A DNA stretch of 64,000 nucleotides from Streptomyces sp. NBC_01241 (GTDB lineage Bacteria; Actinomycetota; Actinomycetes; Streptomycetales; Streptomycetaceae), in NCBI RefSeq assembly GCF_041435435.1, contig NZ_CP108494.1, positions 1,116,001 to 1,180,000 on the forward strand, in the 5' to 3' direction. Position numbers and translations under genes: made by a program. Every line of letters begins with the position of its first letter. Within the stretch, counting starts at the first letter, position 1. The notes beneath the pieces are model-generated. The model was given only the letters and a program-made list of their open reading frames with translations. It had not been told where the DNA came from and searched no databases. Positions 1-7,844 of this stretch are shown here, in pieces.

Positions 1-161
1 GCCTGTTCTCGCCGGATTCCAGCTCGGCCGACACGCCGGACAGCGGCTCCACCGCGACCACCGGCCCCGAGGCACCGGCGCCCGGCCAGCCGGCGCAGGA
101 CAACGGGAACGACGAGGGCAACGGGGGCAGTCGGGACGACGGGGGCGACGAACAGGACTGA
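1..161 (+). CDS. C-terminal tail of an unidentified protein (5' end outside window)
   Basis: The frame is open from base 3 and ends at a TGA at 159-161. The 52 visible residues are low-complexity, rich in Ser, Thr, Pro and Gly and then in Asp, Asn and Gly. There is no folded domain, membrane segment or catalytic motif in this part. Such tails end many secreted, cell-wall or kinase proteins in actinomycetes, but the visible portion does not allow a family call. The composition is consistent with a disordered, acidic C-terminus. Confidence 0.5.
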   Translation, partial: LFSPDSSSADTPDSGSTATTGPEAPAPGQPAQDNGNDEGNGGSRDDGGDEQD

Positions 162-801
162 GTTCCGCTCCGCCGCCGCCAGGCCCGGGCGGCCTCCGAC
201 CTGAAGCGGCCCCTCCGCGATCCGGGATCGTTGTGCGATCCCACCACCGCGGCTTGACCAGATTTGCCAAGTCCCCTGGCAGCCTGCGCAGTCCGTTGAC
301 AAGGCCATGACGGCATGTGATGTTCGGTCGCTCGATCACGCTCCCGCACCCTGCCGTGGTTCGCCACATGCTGCGGGCCGGTTCATGCAACGACCTTGGC
401 CGGTCGGCCGGTTGGACGCGCCGAAACCGCATGAAGGGGCGGCCCACCGGGCATATGACGGATAACCGTCAGGGGGTGGTGGCAATGGGCCGCATCAGGA
501 TCGTCCGACGCCCGCAGCGGCCGTCGCAGCCGCCGCCCCTCGATCTGCGGACCCCGTCCGGCCGCCCGCTGCCGTACTGAGCACGCCCCGCGACCCAGCG
601 GCACCGTGCTCTCCCCACCTGCGGCCCGGGAAGTTACCGCACGCCTGGTTGATGTTGCATCAGTGCGGTGCCGAGACGTCCGGACCCGATGCCGGACATC
701 CGGGCCGGGTTCCGCACCAGCCCTCCTTGATCGATGATGATGCACAGGGCTGCCGTCCTCGGAACGGCACCGCCCGTCCCAGGAACAGGAAGGGGTTCCC
801 C
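162..801. promoter_or_regulatory. 640-bp intergenic region upstream of the flavoprotein, with small palindromes
   Basis: No convincing gene is seen here. A TTGACA hexamer lies near 296-301. A perfect 6-bp inverted repeat (TGACGG / CCGTCA, 4-nt loop) lies at 456-471. TGATG / CATCA with a 3-nt centre lies at 650-662. Any of these could be operator or promoter elements for the gene at 802. No -10 hexamer was placed with certainty. Short open frames here have no recognisable protein similarity. Confidence 0.3.
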
Positions 802-2139
802 ATGCGGGAAACGACGCCGGACCGGTCTCCGTCGGACGATCCGACCGCCCCCGGCTCGGACGAGGATGCCCAGGTGATCGTGGTGGGGGCGGGGCCGGCG
901 GGTTCGACCGCGGCCTTCCACCTCGCCAGGGCGGGCATCGACGTCCTGCTCCTGGAGAAGTCCCGCTTTCCCCGCGAGAAGGTGTGCGGGGACGGCCTGA
1001 CTCCACGGGCCGTGCATCAGCTCATCCGGATGGGCGTCGACATCAAGGCTCCGGGATGGACACGTTCGCGCGGGATGCGCTGGGTGGCCGGGAACCATCA
1101 GGTGCACATCGACTGGCCCGCGCTCGGGCGATACCCGGACTTCGGCCTCTCACGCAGCCGGCACGACTTCGACGACATCCTGGCCCGGCACGCCGTCGCC
1201 GCCGGAGCCCGGCTGCGCAGCGGCGTGAAGGTGACCCATCCGCTGACCGACCGCGCCGGTCGCATCACCGGCGTCGACGCCACGACCGAAGCGAAGGAGC
1301 CGCTCACCTTCCGCGCACCGATCGTCATCGCCGCCGACGGCGCCTCCGCCCGCCTCGCCCTCGCCATGGGCCTGCAGCGGGACCGCAAGAGGCAGATCGC
1401 GACGGCCGCCCGCCGCTACTACCGCAGCCCGGAACGCTCCCGGGAGGAGTACCTGGAGCTGTGGGCCGACCTCCGCTTCCCGGGCAGCGATCACTTCCTG
1501 CCCGGATACGGGTGGATCTTCCCCATGGGCGACGGCCGCGTCAACGTCGGTCTCGGTGCGCTGCCGCACCGACGGCACGGAAAGGCGGACCTGCGCGCCA
1601 CGTTGGACGAGTGGCTGGCCCGTACCCCGCACGCATGGGGACTGCGCGAGGAGAACGCCGAGGGCCCCGTCCGGAGTGCGGCCCTTCCGCTGGGCTTCAA
1701 CCGTCACCCCCTCTACACCCGGGGGCTCCTCCTCGTCGGCGACTCCGGAGGCATGATCAGCCCCTGGAACGGCGAGGGCATCGGCCAGGCCATGGAGGCC
1801 GGTGAAGTCGCGGCCGAGACCGCCACACTCGCCCTCGCGCTCCCCCGCGGCCCCGGGCGGGAGCGGGCGCTGCACGGCTACCCCGTCGAGATGAACCGCC
1901 GCTGGGGGCGGTACTACCGGCTGGGGAACACGGCCGCGGACCTCGTCTTCAGCCGGTCCGGCTTCCAGCCGGTCCTCAACCGTTACGTCATGGGATCGCC
2001 GTTCCTGCTCGACACCCTGGCCCGGCTGCTCACCAACCTCACGGACAAGCCCTCGCACGACCTGATCGACCATCTGCTCAACGGGGTCGTGCGCCTCGTC
2101 CCGGAACCGAACGTGCGACGCAGGCGCCGGCGGGCCTGA
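802..2139 (+). CDS. Geranylgeranyl reductase family FAD-dependent oxidoreductase
   Basis: A flavoprotein of 445 aa. An N-terminal Rossmann FAD-binding motif (VIVVGAGPAGSTAAFHLA, residues ~25-42) is followed by an acidic strand end (VLLLEK). The substrate-domain loop KVCGDGLTPRA is typical of the geranylgeranyl reductase / PHBH-type family, and a second FAD motif (LLVGDSGGMISPWNGEG) lies near residue 310. The family reduces prenyl double bonds, for example in menaquinone or lipid side chains. The substrate here is not known. ATG 802 is preferred to the more upstream starts because AGGAAGGGG lies just before it and the first ~24 residues already form a polar leader. It converges on the next gene. 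Confidence 0.8.
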   Translation: MRETTPDRSPSDDPTAPGSDEDAQVIVVGAGPAGSTAAFHLARAGIDVLLLEKSRFPREKVCGDGLTPRAVHQLIRMGVDIKAPGWTRSRGMRWVAGNHQVHIDWPALGRYPDFGLSRSRHDFDDILARHAVAAGARLRSGVKVTHPLTDRAGRITGVDATTEAKEPLTFRAPIVIAADGASARLALAMGLQRDRKRQIATAARRYYRSPERSREEYLELWADLRFPGSDHFLPGYGWIFPMGDGRVNVGLGALPHRRHGKADLRATLDEWLARTPHAWGLREENAEGPVRSAALPLGFNRHPLYTRGLLLVGDSGGMISPWNGEGIGQAMEAGEVAAETATLALALPRGPGRERALHGYPVEMNRRWGRYYRLGNTAADLVFSRSGFQPVLNRYVMGSPFLLDTLARLLTNLTDKPSHDLIDHLLNGVVRLVPEPNVRRRRRRA

Positions 2140-2164
2140 CGGGCCCACGCGGGTTGCCGGGTGG

Positions 2165-2977
2165 CTACGACCGGCGGCGGGGCTTCCCACGCTTGCCGCC
2201 ACCCTTGGCGGCACCGCCGGAACCGCTCCGCGGGCTCTTCCCGGACGCTTTGCCGACTGCCTTCCCCGCTGTCTTCCCGACGGCCTTCCCGGTGCCGGGC
2301 TTGCGCTGTGCGGTGCCCGTACCGGAACGTGCGGCCTTCGATTCCTTCGGTTGTGCCGGGGACTTGGGGCGACCCCGTGAACTGTTGACGGTCCGGCCCC
2401 GGACGATCCCGATGAAGTCCTCGACCAGGTCGGTGGTCTCGTCCTCCAGCCACGACAGCGCGACGCGCGACTCGGGGGCGTCCGACACCGGCCGGTACGT
2501 GAGGTCCTTGCGGTGGTGCAGGCGGGCGAGCGACTGCGGGACGACGAGAAGGCCCACCCCCGCCCCCACCAGCTCGATGGCGTCCGCCGTCGTGGCGGGC
2601 CGCTCGATCGCGGGCCGTCCCGGCCGGTGCTCCCAGTCGAGGGTGTCGTCGAGCGGGTGCAGCACGATGTCATCGGCGAGATCCTCGGCACGGACCTCGT
2701 CGACCGCCGCGACGGCATGGTCCTTCGGGACCACCACGACCGTCGTCTCGGTGTAGAGGGGGATCGCGCTGAGTCCCGTTCGGTCGATCGGCAGCCGTAC
2801 GAGACCCGCGTCGGCGCCACCGCCCCGCAGCACGTCGGACGCCTCGGCGGCCGACACCCCGATGAGGGTCAGGGGGACGCCGGGCAGCCGCTCGTTCCAG
2901 ATCCGCACCCACTTGGTGGGTGTCACCCCCGGGACATAGGCGAGCCGGAACGAAGGGGTTTCATCCGAGCTTGTCAC
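2165..2977 (-). CDS. LysR-type substrate-binding domain protein lacking the HTH
   Basis: A protein of 270 aa. Residues ~8-200 match the periplasmic-binding-like effector domain of LysR regulators (FRLAYVPGVTPTKWVRIW at the N-terminus, PLYTETTVVVVPKDHAVA in the middle, a second lobe ending near VEDFIGIVRG). There is no N-terminal winged helix. The last ~65 residues form a Lys/Arg/Gly/Ser tail with repeated GKAVGK-type units, which could bind nucleic acid. It is transcribed divergently from the DUF5997 gene with only 58 bp between starts, so the two probably share a control region. This stand-alone effector domain may act as a co-regulator or ligand sensor; this is inference. Confidence 0.75.
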   Translation of the reverse strand: MTSSDETPSFRLAYVPGVTPTKWVRIWNERLPGVPLTLIGVSAAEASDVLRGGGADAGLVRLPIDRTGLSAIPLYTETTVVVVPKDHAVAAVDEVRAEDLADDIVLHPLDDTLDWEHRPGRPAIERPATTADAIELVGAGVGLLVVPQSLARLHHRKDLTYRPVSDAPESRVALSWLEDETTDLVEDFIGIVRGRTVNSSRGRPKSPAQPKESKAARSGTGTAQRKPGTGKAVGKTAGKAVGKASGKSPRSGSGGAAKGGGKRGKPRRRS

Positions 2978-3035
2978 TCCGCCAGGTTACCGGCCCTGGT
3001 CAGAGGTAGCGCACATGCTCGATACCCTTGGCACC

Positions 3036-3425
3036 ATGACGTCGCACAAGACCGCCCAGACAATGAAGCCCGCGACCGCGGCAAAGAAGCTGGGTGTGTA
3101 CCTAGAGGCCACCCCCGCCGAGTTCCAGGAGGGTGTCGTCTCGCGCACCGAGCTGGACGCACTGCAGTCCGATCCGCCCGAGTGGCTGCGGGAACTGCGA
3201 CACAACGGACCGCACCCCCGGCCGGTGGTCGCGGCGAAGCTGGGCGTCTCCATCTCGGGTCTCGCCCGTGGCGGAATCACGGAGGCCCTCACCACGGAGC
3301 AGATCGAAGCGCTGAAGACGGACAACCCCGACTGGCTGCAGCAGGAGCGCACTACCCAGGCCGAGGTCCGGAAGGAAGCGGTGCGGATCAAGGAAAAGAA
3401 GGAGAAGGAGAAGGAGGAGAAGTAA
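3036..3425 (+). CDS. DUF5997 family protein
   Basis: A small basic cytoplasmic protein of 129 aa. The body (KPATAAKKLGVYLEATPAEF, then PPEWLRELRHNGPHPRPVVA and LGVSISGLARGGI) matches the actinomycete DUF5997 family. The tail is a run of Lys and Glu (KEKKEKEKEEK), probably helical and charged. ATG 3036 is taken as the start because the family begins MTSxKxxQTMKPATAAKKLG; an in-frame ATG lies 21 bp upstream. The function is unknown. Divergence from the LysR-like effector-domain gene is a pairing I recall from other Streptomyces, which suggests a functional link. Confidence 0.8.
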   Translation: MTSHKTAQTMKPATAAKKLGVYLEATPAEFQEGVVSRTELDALQSDPPEWLRELRHNGPHPRPVVAAKLGVSISGLARGGITEALTTEQIEALKTDNPDWLQQERTTQAEVRKEAVRIKEKKEKEKEEK

Positions 3426-3751
3426 GGGGGAGGACGCAGCCCGCGGCGATCAAGCCCGCGGATCGCGCTCCTGACTTCCGGCTTCCTGCCCCCGGCACCT
3501 CCGTCCCCGGCGCGCACGGGCCCGCGCTCGGGCGCCGGCGGGCCCCATCTCCCGGGAACGGCACGATCCCGGCGCCGGACCCCGCAGGCCGAGGACCGTA
3601 CTGCTCACTCGGCAGCGGCTCGACGCCCCGCTGCCGGCCCGACCCCTGCCCCGGCATCCGGCCGTCCGGCTCGCGGGCGCCGTCGTCGAGACGCAGCCCG
3701 GGCTCCCTCGAAGAGCGTTGCAGTACGCGGGGCCGGCGCCGTTCGCCGGGC
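3426..3751. other. Intergenic region without recognisable gene
   Basis: 326 bp between the convergent ends of the DUF5997 gene and the glycosyltransferase gene. The sequence is extremely GC-rich. I see no protein with family resemblance in any frame and no strong hairpin followed by a T-run. Confidence 0.4.
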
Positions 3752-4906
3752 CTACTCCTGCCCCGGCGTGACCGCCGGGATGCTCTCGGGGTTCAGCAGT
3801 TGCGTCAGATGACGGGCCGAGGCGTCCCAGGACCAGGATTCCCGCGCCCAGTCGCGGCCCGCAGCTCCCATCTCGGCGGCCAGGCCGGCGTCGAGGAGTA
3901 TCCGGGTCAGCGCACCGGCGACCGCTGTGGTGTCGGTGCCGTCGACGACGCGGCCGGTCCGGCCGTCGAGCACCGTGTCCGGAGCACCGCCCGAGTCGCC
4001 GACGACCACCGGCAGACCGCTCGCCGCCGCCTCCAGGAACACGATCCCCAGCCCCTCCGCCTCCAGTCCCGCCTTCCGGGTGCGGCACGGCATCGCGAAG
4101 ACGTCCGCCGCCGCGTAGTACGCCGGCGTCTCGGTGTGCGACTTCCCGCCCACGAAGCGGACCGCCCCCTCGCCGTGGCGCAGCGCCAGCTTGCGCAGCC
4201 GTGCCTCGTCCGGGCCGCGTCCGACCACGACGAGCACCGCGTCGGGCACCTCCCGGCGGATCAGCGGCAGAGCCCGGATCAGCATGTCCTGGCCCTTGCG
4301 CGGGACCAGCCGGGCCACACACAGGATGACCCGCTTGCCCTGCAGGCCGAGCTCGGCCCGCAGCGCGGACCCGGCGTCCGCGTCGGGCCGGTACACCTCC
4401 GCGTCGACCCCCGGCACCAGGCGGCTCATCCGCGCACGCGGACCGAGGGACGACTCGATCCGGGCCCGCGTGTACTGGCCGAGATACGTGACGACATCCA
4501 CGCCCTCACCGATGCGGCGCATCAAACGGCGTGCACCGGGTGTCCTGGCCCACCAGATCTCATGGCCGTGGGTGGTCGCCACCATGCGCCGTATGCCGCT
4601 GCGGCGCAGCGTCGGCGCCATCAGGGCGAGCGGCGCGGCGGCCCCGAACCAGACCCGGTCGCAGTCATGGGCTCTGGCTATCTCGATCGCCCTGCGCGTG
4701 ACCCGCCCGGTCGGCAGCAGCATGCCGCTGGTGTCACGTACGACAGGAAACGGGAGCGCCGCGTCGTAGGCGGCGTCACCCGGCTCGCGCGACGTGTAGA
4801 CCACCACGTCGTCGTCCGGTATCCGCGTCGCCATCGCGTGCACGAAGGTCTCGATGCCTCCCTGACGCGGCGGGAAATCGTTGGTGATGACAAGGGTGGA
4901 GCCCAT
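3752..4906 (-). CDS. GT4 family glycosyltransferase (PimB-like)
   Basis: A GT-B fold transferase of 384 aa. The N-terminus TLVITNDFPPRQGGIETFVH is the characteristic acceptor-domain start of actinobacterial PimB-type mannosyltransferases. The C-terminal donor domain shows ILCVARLVPRKGQDMLIRAL (~residues 190-210), VVVGRGPDEARL, and the nucleotide-sugar motif GLEAEGLGIVFLEAAASGLP with E-x7-E spacing (~275-295). It probably transfers a hexose from a nucleotide sugar to a lipid or glycan at the inner membrane face. Phosphatidylinositol mannoside synthesis is the leading guess. It lies just downstream of the damaged FkbM methyltransferase in the same orientation, so the two may once have been co-transcribed. 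Confidence 0.85.
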   Translation of the reverse strand: MGSTLVITNDFPPRQGGIETFVHAMATRIPDDDVVVYTSREPGDAAYDAALPFPVVRDTSGMLLPTGRVTRRAIEIARAHDCDRVWFGAAAPLALMAPTLRRSGIRRMVATTHGHEIWWARTPGARRLMRRIGEGVDVVTYLGQYTRARIESSLGPRARMSRLVPGVDAEVYRPDADAGSALRAELGLQGKRVILCVARLVPRKGQDMLIRALPLIRREVPDAVLVVVGRGPDEARLRKLALRHGEGAVRFVGGKSHTETPAYYAAADVFAMPCRTRKAGLEAEGLGIVFLEAAASGLPVVVGDSGGAPDTVLDGRTGRVVDGTDTTAVAGALTRILLDAGLAAEMGAAGRDWARESWSWDASARHLTQLLNPESIPAVTPGQE

Positions 4907-4922
4907 GAATGTGTTGGATCCT

Positions 4923-5547
4923 TCAGCTGGATGGGGTCGAGCGAGCCGTGAAGAGGTAGTTGCGGCAGTCGTCGGTCACGTCGGCCACACGTACCCAACT
5001 CCGGTTTTGCCAGCGGTACATAACGTAGTCGAGCGCGGCGAGCCGGCCGACGAGGTGGGCCGCCTTCATGTCGTACTTCTCGAGGTGCCGGTCCTCGATC
5101 TCCAGCAGGAGGGCGGGCCGGTGGCGCAGCAGCGTGCGCCGGGCACCGGACAGCACGGCTGCCTCCGCCCCTTCGACATCGGCCTTGATCGCGCTCGCCG
5201 AGCGCCATGCGGTGCACGGTGACGTTGTCGCAGCCGAGGGTGGCGGCCACGGTCCTGAGCCATTGCGCCGGGCCGTGCAGCGGTTCGACGCTGTGCACCT
5301 TCCCCGACGGTCCGGCCAGCGCGGACAGGTTCCAGGTGTAGAGGCCGTACTCGGCCCCGATGTCGAGGCAGACAGCGCCCGGCCCTACCAGCGGCCGCAG
5401 TCCCGCCACTTCGTCTTCCACGAAGTCCCAGCGCCCAGATGCCCAGCGCAACGCGTGCGCGACCGACAGCACGCGCAGTCCCGGCTGTGGGCGACCGCCG
5501 GACCGGGGACCCGAGGGATCCGGCCGACGGGTCAACCTGCCGCTCAT
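4923..5547 (-). pseudogene. FkbM family methyltransferase, internally deleted and frameshifted
   Basis: The 5' part (ATG 5547) encodes a normal SAM-binding start: ALRWASGRWDFVEDE, AVCLDIGAEYGLYTWNLSAL, GKVHSVEPLHGPAQWLR, then NVTVHRMALGER. Around 5180-5190 the frame changes, and the protein resumes in another frame with IKADVEGAEAAVLSGARRTL and LLEIEDRHLEKY through the stop at 4923. In intact FkbM enzymes some 50-70 residues separate the ALG strand from the KxDVEGAE motif. Here they are missing, so the junction combines a deletion with a frameshift. The remaining fragments are unlikely to be active. The family usually O-methylates sugars or polyketides, which fits the neighbouring glycosyltransferase. 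Confidence 0.75.
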
Positions 5548-5824
5548 CAAACGCCTTTCAGCCTCCACGGGCGCACGGGCTCTGTTGCCGGAACGACGCC
5601 ACACGCGGTCGGCCTTCCATCGCATCATCGGGTGCGGGGTGATCCCATCCTTCTTCAGAAGCAGATTGGCCCGGGCATCAGACCTGAGATGTACATCTCA
5701 GGTCTGGATCCGCAGGTCCGAAACCGTCGTGAAGGAACACAGACCAGGGCTTCACGCCCCGGCCTGGCGAGCAGGCACCTCCTTCGGCTTCGGCGGGCCC
5801 AACGGCCGTTGTCCCGGAGCGGCC

Positions 5825-6496
5825 TCAGCTTCCGCCGGGACGCACCAGGCCCGTCTCGTACGCGTGGATGGCTGCCTGAGTGCGGTCGCGCAGGCTCAAC
5901 TTCACCAGGATCCGGCTCACATGGGTCTTGACGGTCTGTTCCGCCACCACGAGTTGCTCGGCGATCTCCGCGTTCGACAGGCCCTGCGCGATCAGCGACA
6001 GCACCTCGGTCTCGCGCTCCGTGAGATTGCCGCTGCGGCCCTTGACCGGGCCGCGGGGGACGTCGGCCATCCGGGAGAACTCGGCGATGAGACGCTTCGT
6101 GATGTTCGGGGCGAGCAAAGCCTCACCGGCCGCCACCACCCTTACGGCATGGGCGAGTTCGGCGGCGGACGCGTCCTTCAGCAGAAACCCGGACGCCCCG
6201 GCGCGCAGCGCCTCGTAGACGTACTCGTCGAGGTCGAACGTGGTCAGGACGAGGACCTTGGTGGTGTCGTCGGGTGACGCCATGATGCGGCGCGTCGCCT
6301 CGATGCCACCGACCCCGGGCATCCTGATGTCCATCAGTACGACATCGGGGGCCAGTTCGGCGACCTTGGCGACGGCGTCGATGCCGTCCACGGCCTGACC
6401 GACGACCTCGATGCCGGGTTCGGCGTCGAGCAGCACCGTGAAGCCCTGGCGGACCATCATCTGGTCGTCGGCGATCAACACGCGGGTGGTCGTCAC
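5825..6496 (-). CDS. NarL/FixJ-type response regulator
   Basis: A regulator of 223 aa. The receiver domain (TRVLIADDQMMVRQGF, phospho-acceptor in DVVLMDIRMPGVGG, VLVLTTF, conserved Lys in GFLLKD) is followed by a LuxR-type HTH (NLTERETEVLSLIAQGLSNAEIA, VKTHVSRILVKL) in the last ~65 residues. The GTG start at 6496 overlaps the stop of the preceding frame (GTGA), the usual coupling with an upstream histidine kinase. Only the last few dozen codons of that kinase remain (next entry), so this regulator is probably orphaned or served by another kinase. Confidence 0.9.
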   Translation of the reverse strand: MTTTRVLIADDQMMVRQGFTVLLDAEPGIEVVGQAVDGIDAVAKVAELAPDVVLMDIRMPGVGGIEATRRIMASPDDTTKVLVLTTFDLDEYVYEALRAGASGFLLKDASAAELAHAVRVVAAGEALLAPNITKRLIAEFSRMADVPRGPVKGRSGNLTERETEVLSLIAQGLSNAEIAEQLVVAEQTVKTHVSRILVKLSLRDRTQAAIHAYETGLVRPGGS

Positions 6497-6640
6497 TGGT
6501 TGTCCCCGGCAAGGTCGGCGGGTTCGGCGGGCAGCTGCGCGGACAGCGTCGCGATCACTTCGTATCCTCCATCGGGGGTGGCGCCGCAAGCCGGCGTGCC
6601 GCGCACCTGGGCGCCACCGTACGTGACCCCGGCGTCGGCA
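6493..6640 (-). pseudogene. C-terminal stub of a histidine kinase
   Basis: The frame that overlaps the response-regulator start ends YGGAQVRGTPACGATPDGGYEVIATL plus a short tail and TGA. The YGG...G..PDGGYEV pattern is the last beta-hairpin of the HATPase domain of NarL-partner kinases. Upstream of about 6640 the similarity stops and the sequence runs into the 3' end of the alpha/beta hydrolase gene. The sensor, dimerisation (His) and N/G1 boxes are all absent, so roughly 90 percent of the kinase has been lost. Confidence 0.6.
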
Positions 6641-6674
6641 GTCCCCTCCAGAAGGTCCTCACGCAGCCACCGGA

Positions 6675-7637
6675 TCAGGCACGAGGGGCATCGGGGATCT
6701 GTCCGTCCACGATCCGGGCGATGTTCTTCAGGGGTACGGAACCGGGCGCGAGATAGTCGCTGTGACCACCGGAGCCCGCGTCGAAGATCCGGGCGCCGAA
6801 GCCTTCGGACACCGGGTCCGTACCGAAACCGACGTCCGCGTACGGGAGTTGCAGGCGTACGTGTGGCACGTCGGCGATCCAGTCGTCGCCGCCCCGGCCC
6901 GCCCAGACGACGGCCGGGGTGCGCAGGCCGGCCACGTCGTCGACTCCGACGCCGGGGCTGCCGTACAGGACGAGATCCGCGATCCGCAGTCCGGCCGCGG
7001 CCCGTGCGCAGACGACGGACCCGTAGGAGTGGCAGAGCAGGGAGGTCCGGGCAGCGGGTTTGACCTTCATCAACTCCCCTAGGAATTTCCTTAGTTCCAG
7101 GGCGGCGTCCTGGGCGCGGCGTGAGGTCGCGGCGACCAGGCTCACCGTGGCCGGCGTCTCGTAGCCGAGCCAGGCGACGACGGCGGACCGGTCGCCCAGC
7201 TGCGTCCGCAGCGCCTGGGCGCCGCTCTTCAAGCGCCAGTAGTTGTCGACGCTCATGCCCGCGCCCGGGACCAGCACGGCGATCCGGTCGGCCCGGGACA
7301 GATCGCCGACCACCTCGACGGAGCGGCCTCCGTGGCGTCCGTCGAAGGTGAGGAGGTGGCGCGCGGGACCGGCCAGCACGCGCAGCGCCTCGGCGCGCTT
7401 GTCGTCGCCGTGGTCGTGGGCCGTCCGCGCGGCCGCTGCGATGTCCGCGCGGGTCGCGGCGTACCGCACGGCGAGGGCGCTCGGGGTGGCGGCGGGCAAC
7501 GGGCCCCGGACGGTGGGTGCGGGCGATGGTACGTCGGCGGGCCTGACCGCACCCGATACCGGTACGGCCACCGACGCGACGACCAGGGCGGTGAGCAGGG
7601 CGCGGCACAGGCGTCTTCTGCGTGGGCGGGACGCCAC
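6675..7637 (-). CDS. Secreted alpha/beta hydrolase (DUF1023-like)
   Basis: A protein of 320 aa beginning RPRRRRLCRALLTALVVASVAVP, a basic region plus hydrophobic stretch that reads as a signal peptide or membrane anchor. The core carries IAVLVPGAGMSVDNYW (oxyanion region), a nucleophile elbow LLCHSYGSVVCARAA (Ser in HSYGS), VVWAGRGGDDW, and a C-terminal His in GHSDYL. This is the DUF1023 / alpha-beta hydrolase layout of streptomycetes. The substrate is unknown. The GTG start is preceded by GGAAGGAACC. It sits between a transketolase terminator and the kinase stub, so it looks monocistronic. Confidence 0.8.
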   Translation of the reverse strand: MASRPRRRRLCRALLTALVVASVAVPVSGAVRPADVPSPAPTVRGPLPAATPSALAVRYAATRADIAAAARTAHDHGDDKRAEALRVLAGPARHLLTFDGRHGGRSVEVVGDLSRADRIAVLVPGAGMSVDNYWRLKSGAQALRTQLGDRSAVVAWLGYETPATVSLVAATSRRAQDAALELRKFLGELMKVKPAARTSLLCHSYGSVVCARAAAGLRIADLVLYGSPGVGVDDVAGLRTPAVVWAGRGGDDWIADVPHVRLQLPYADVGFGTDPVSEGFGARIFDAGSGGHSDYLAPGSVPLKNIARIVDGQIPDAPRA

Positions 7638-7756
7638 AGGTGGTTCCTTCCGTACCGGATGTCGTTCTCGATTCCGGTACGAAGCTATGGATCACGCCTC
7701 GTAGTCGGCGTCCCGCCGGGGAGTGAACCTTGCGCGTAGTTCTGAAGTACGGGGGT

Positions 7757-7802
7757 AGGAGGCGGATGCGGTCGGTCGCCGACTCACGCGCATCCGCCTC
7801 CT
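7757..7802 (-). terminator. Long perfect hairpin downstream of transketolase
   Basis: 14-bp perfect arms (AGGAGGCGGATGCG and its complement) at 7757-7770 and 7789-7802, with an 18-nt loop. It lies 40 bp beyond the transketolase stop and before the hydrolase start, consistent with a transcription terminator. It has no clear T-run, as is common in Streptomyces. Confidence 0.65.
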
Positions 7803-7844
7803 GGCCCCGCTCGCGGGGACGCGCGGGCCCCGGATCAGCAGGGC

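Noticed and set aside
317..580. Small plus-strand frame of 87 codons before the reductase gene
   Set aside because: No ribosome binding site, no similarity, strongly biased Arg/Pro composition; treated as intergenic.
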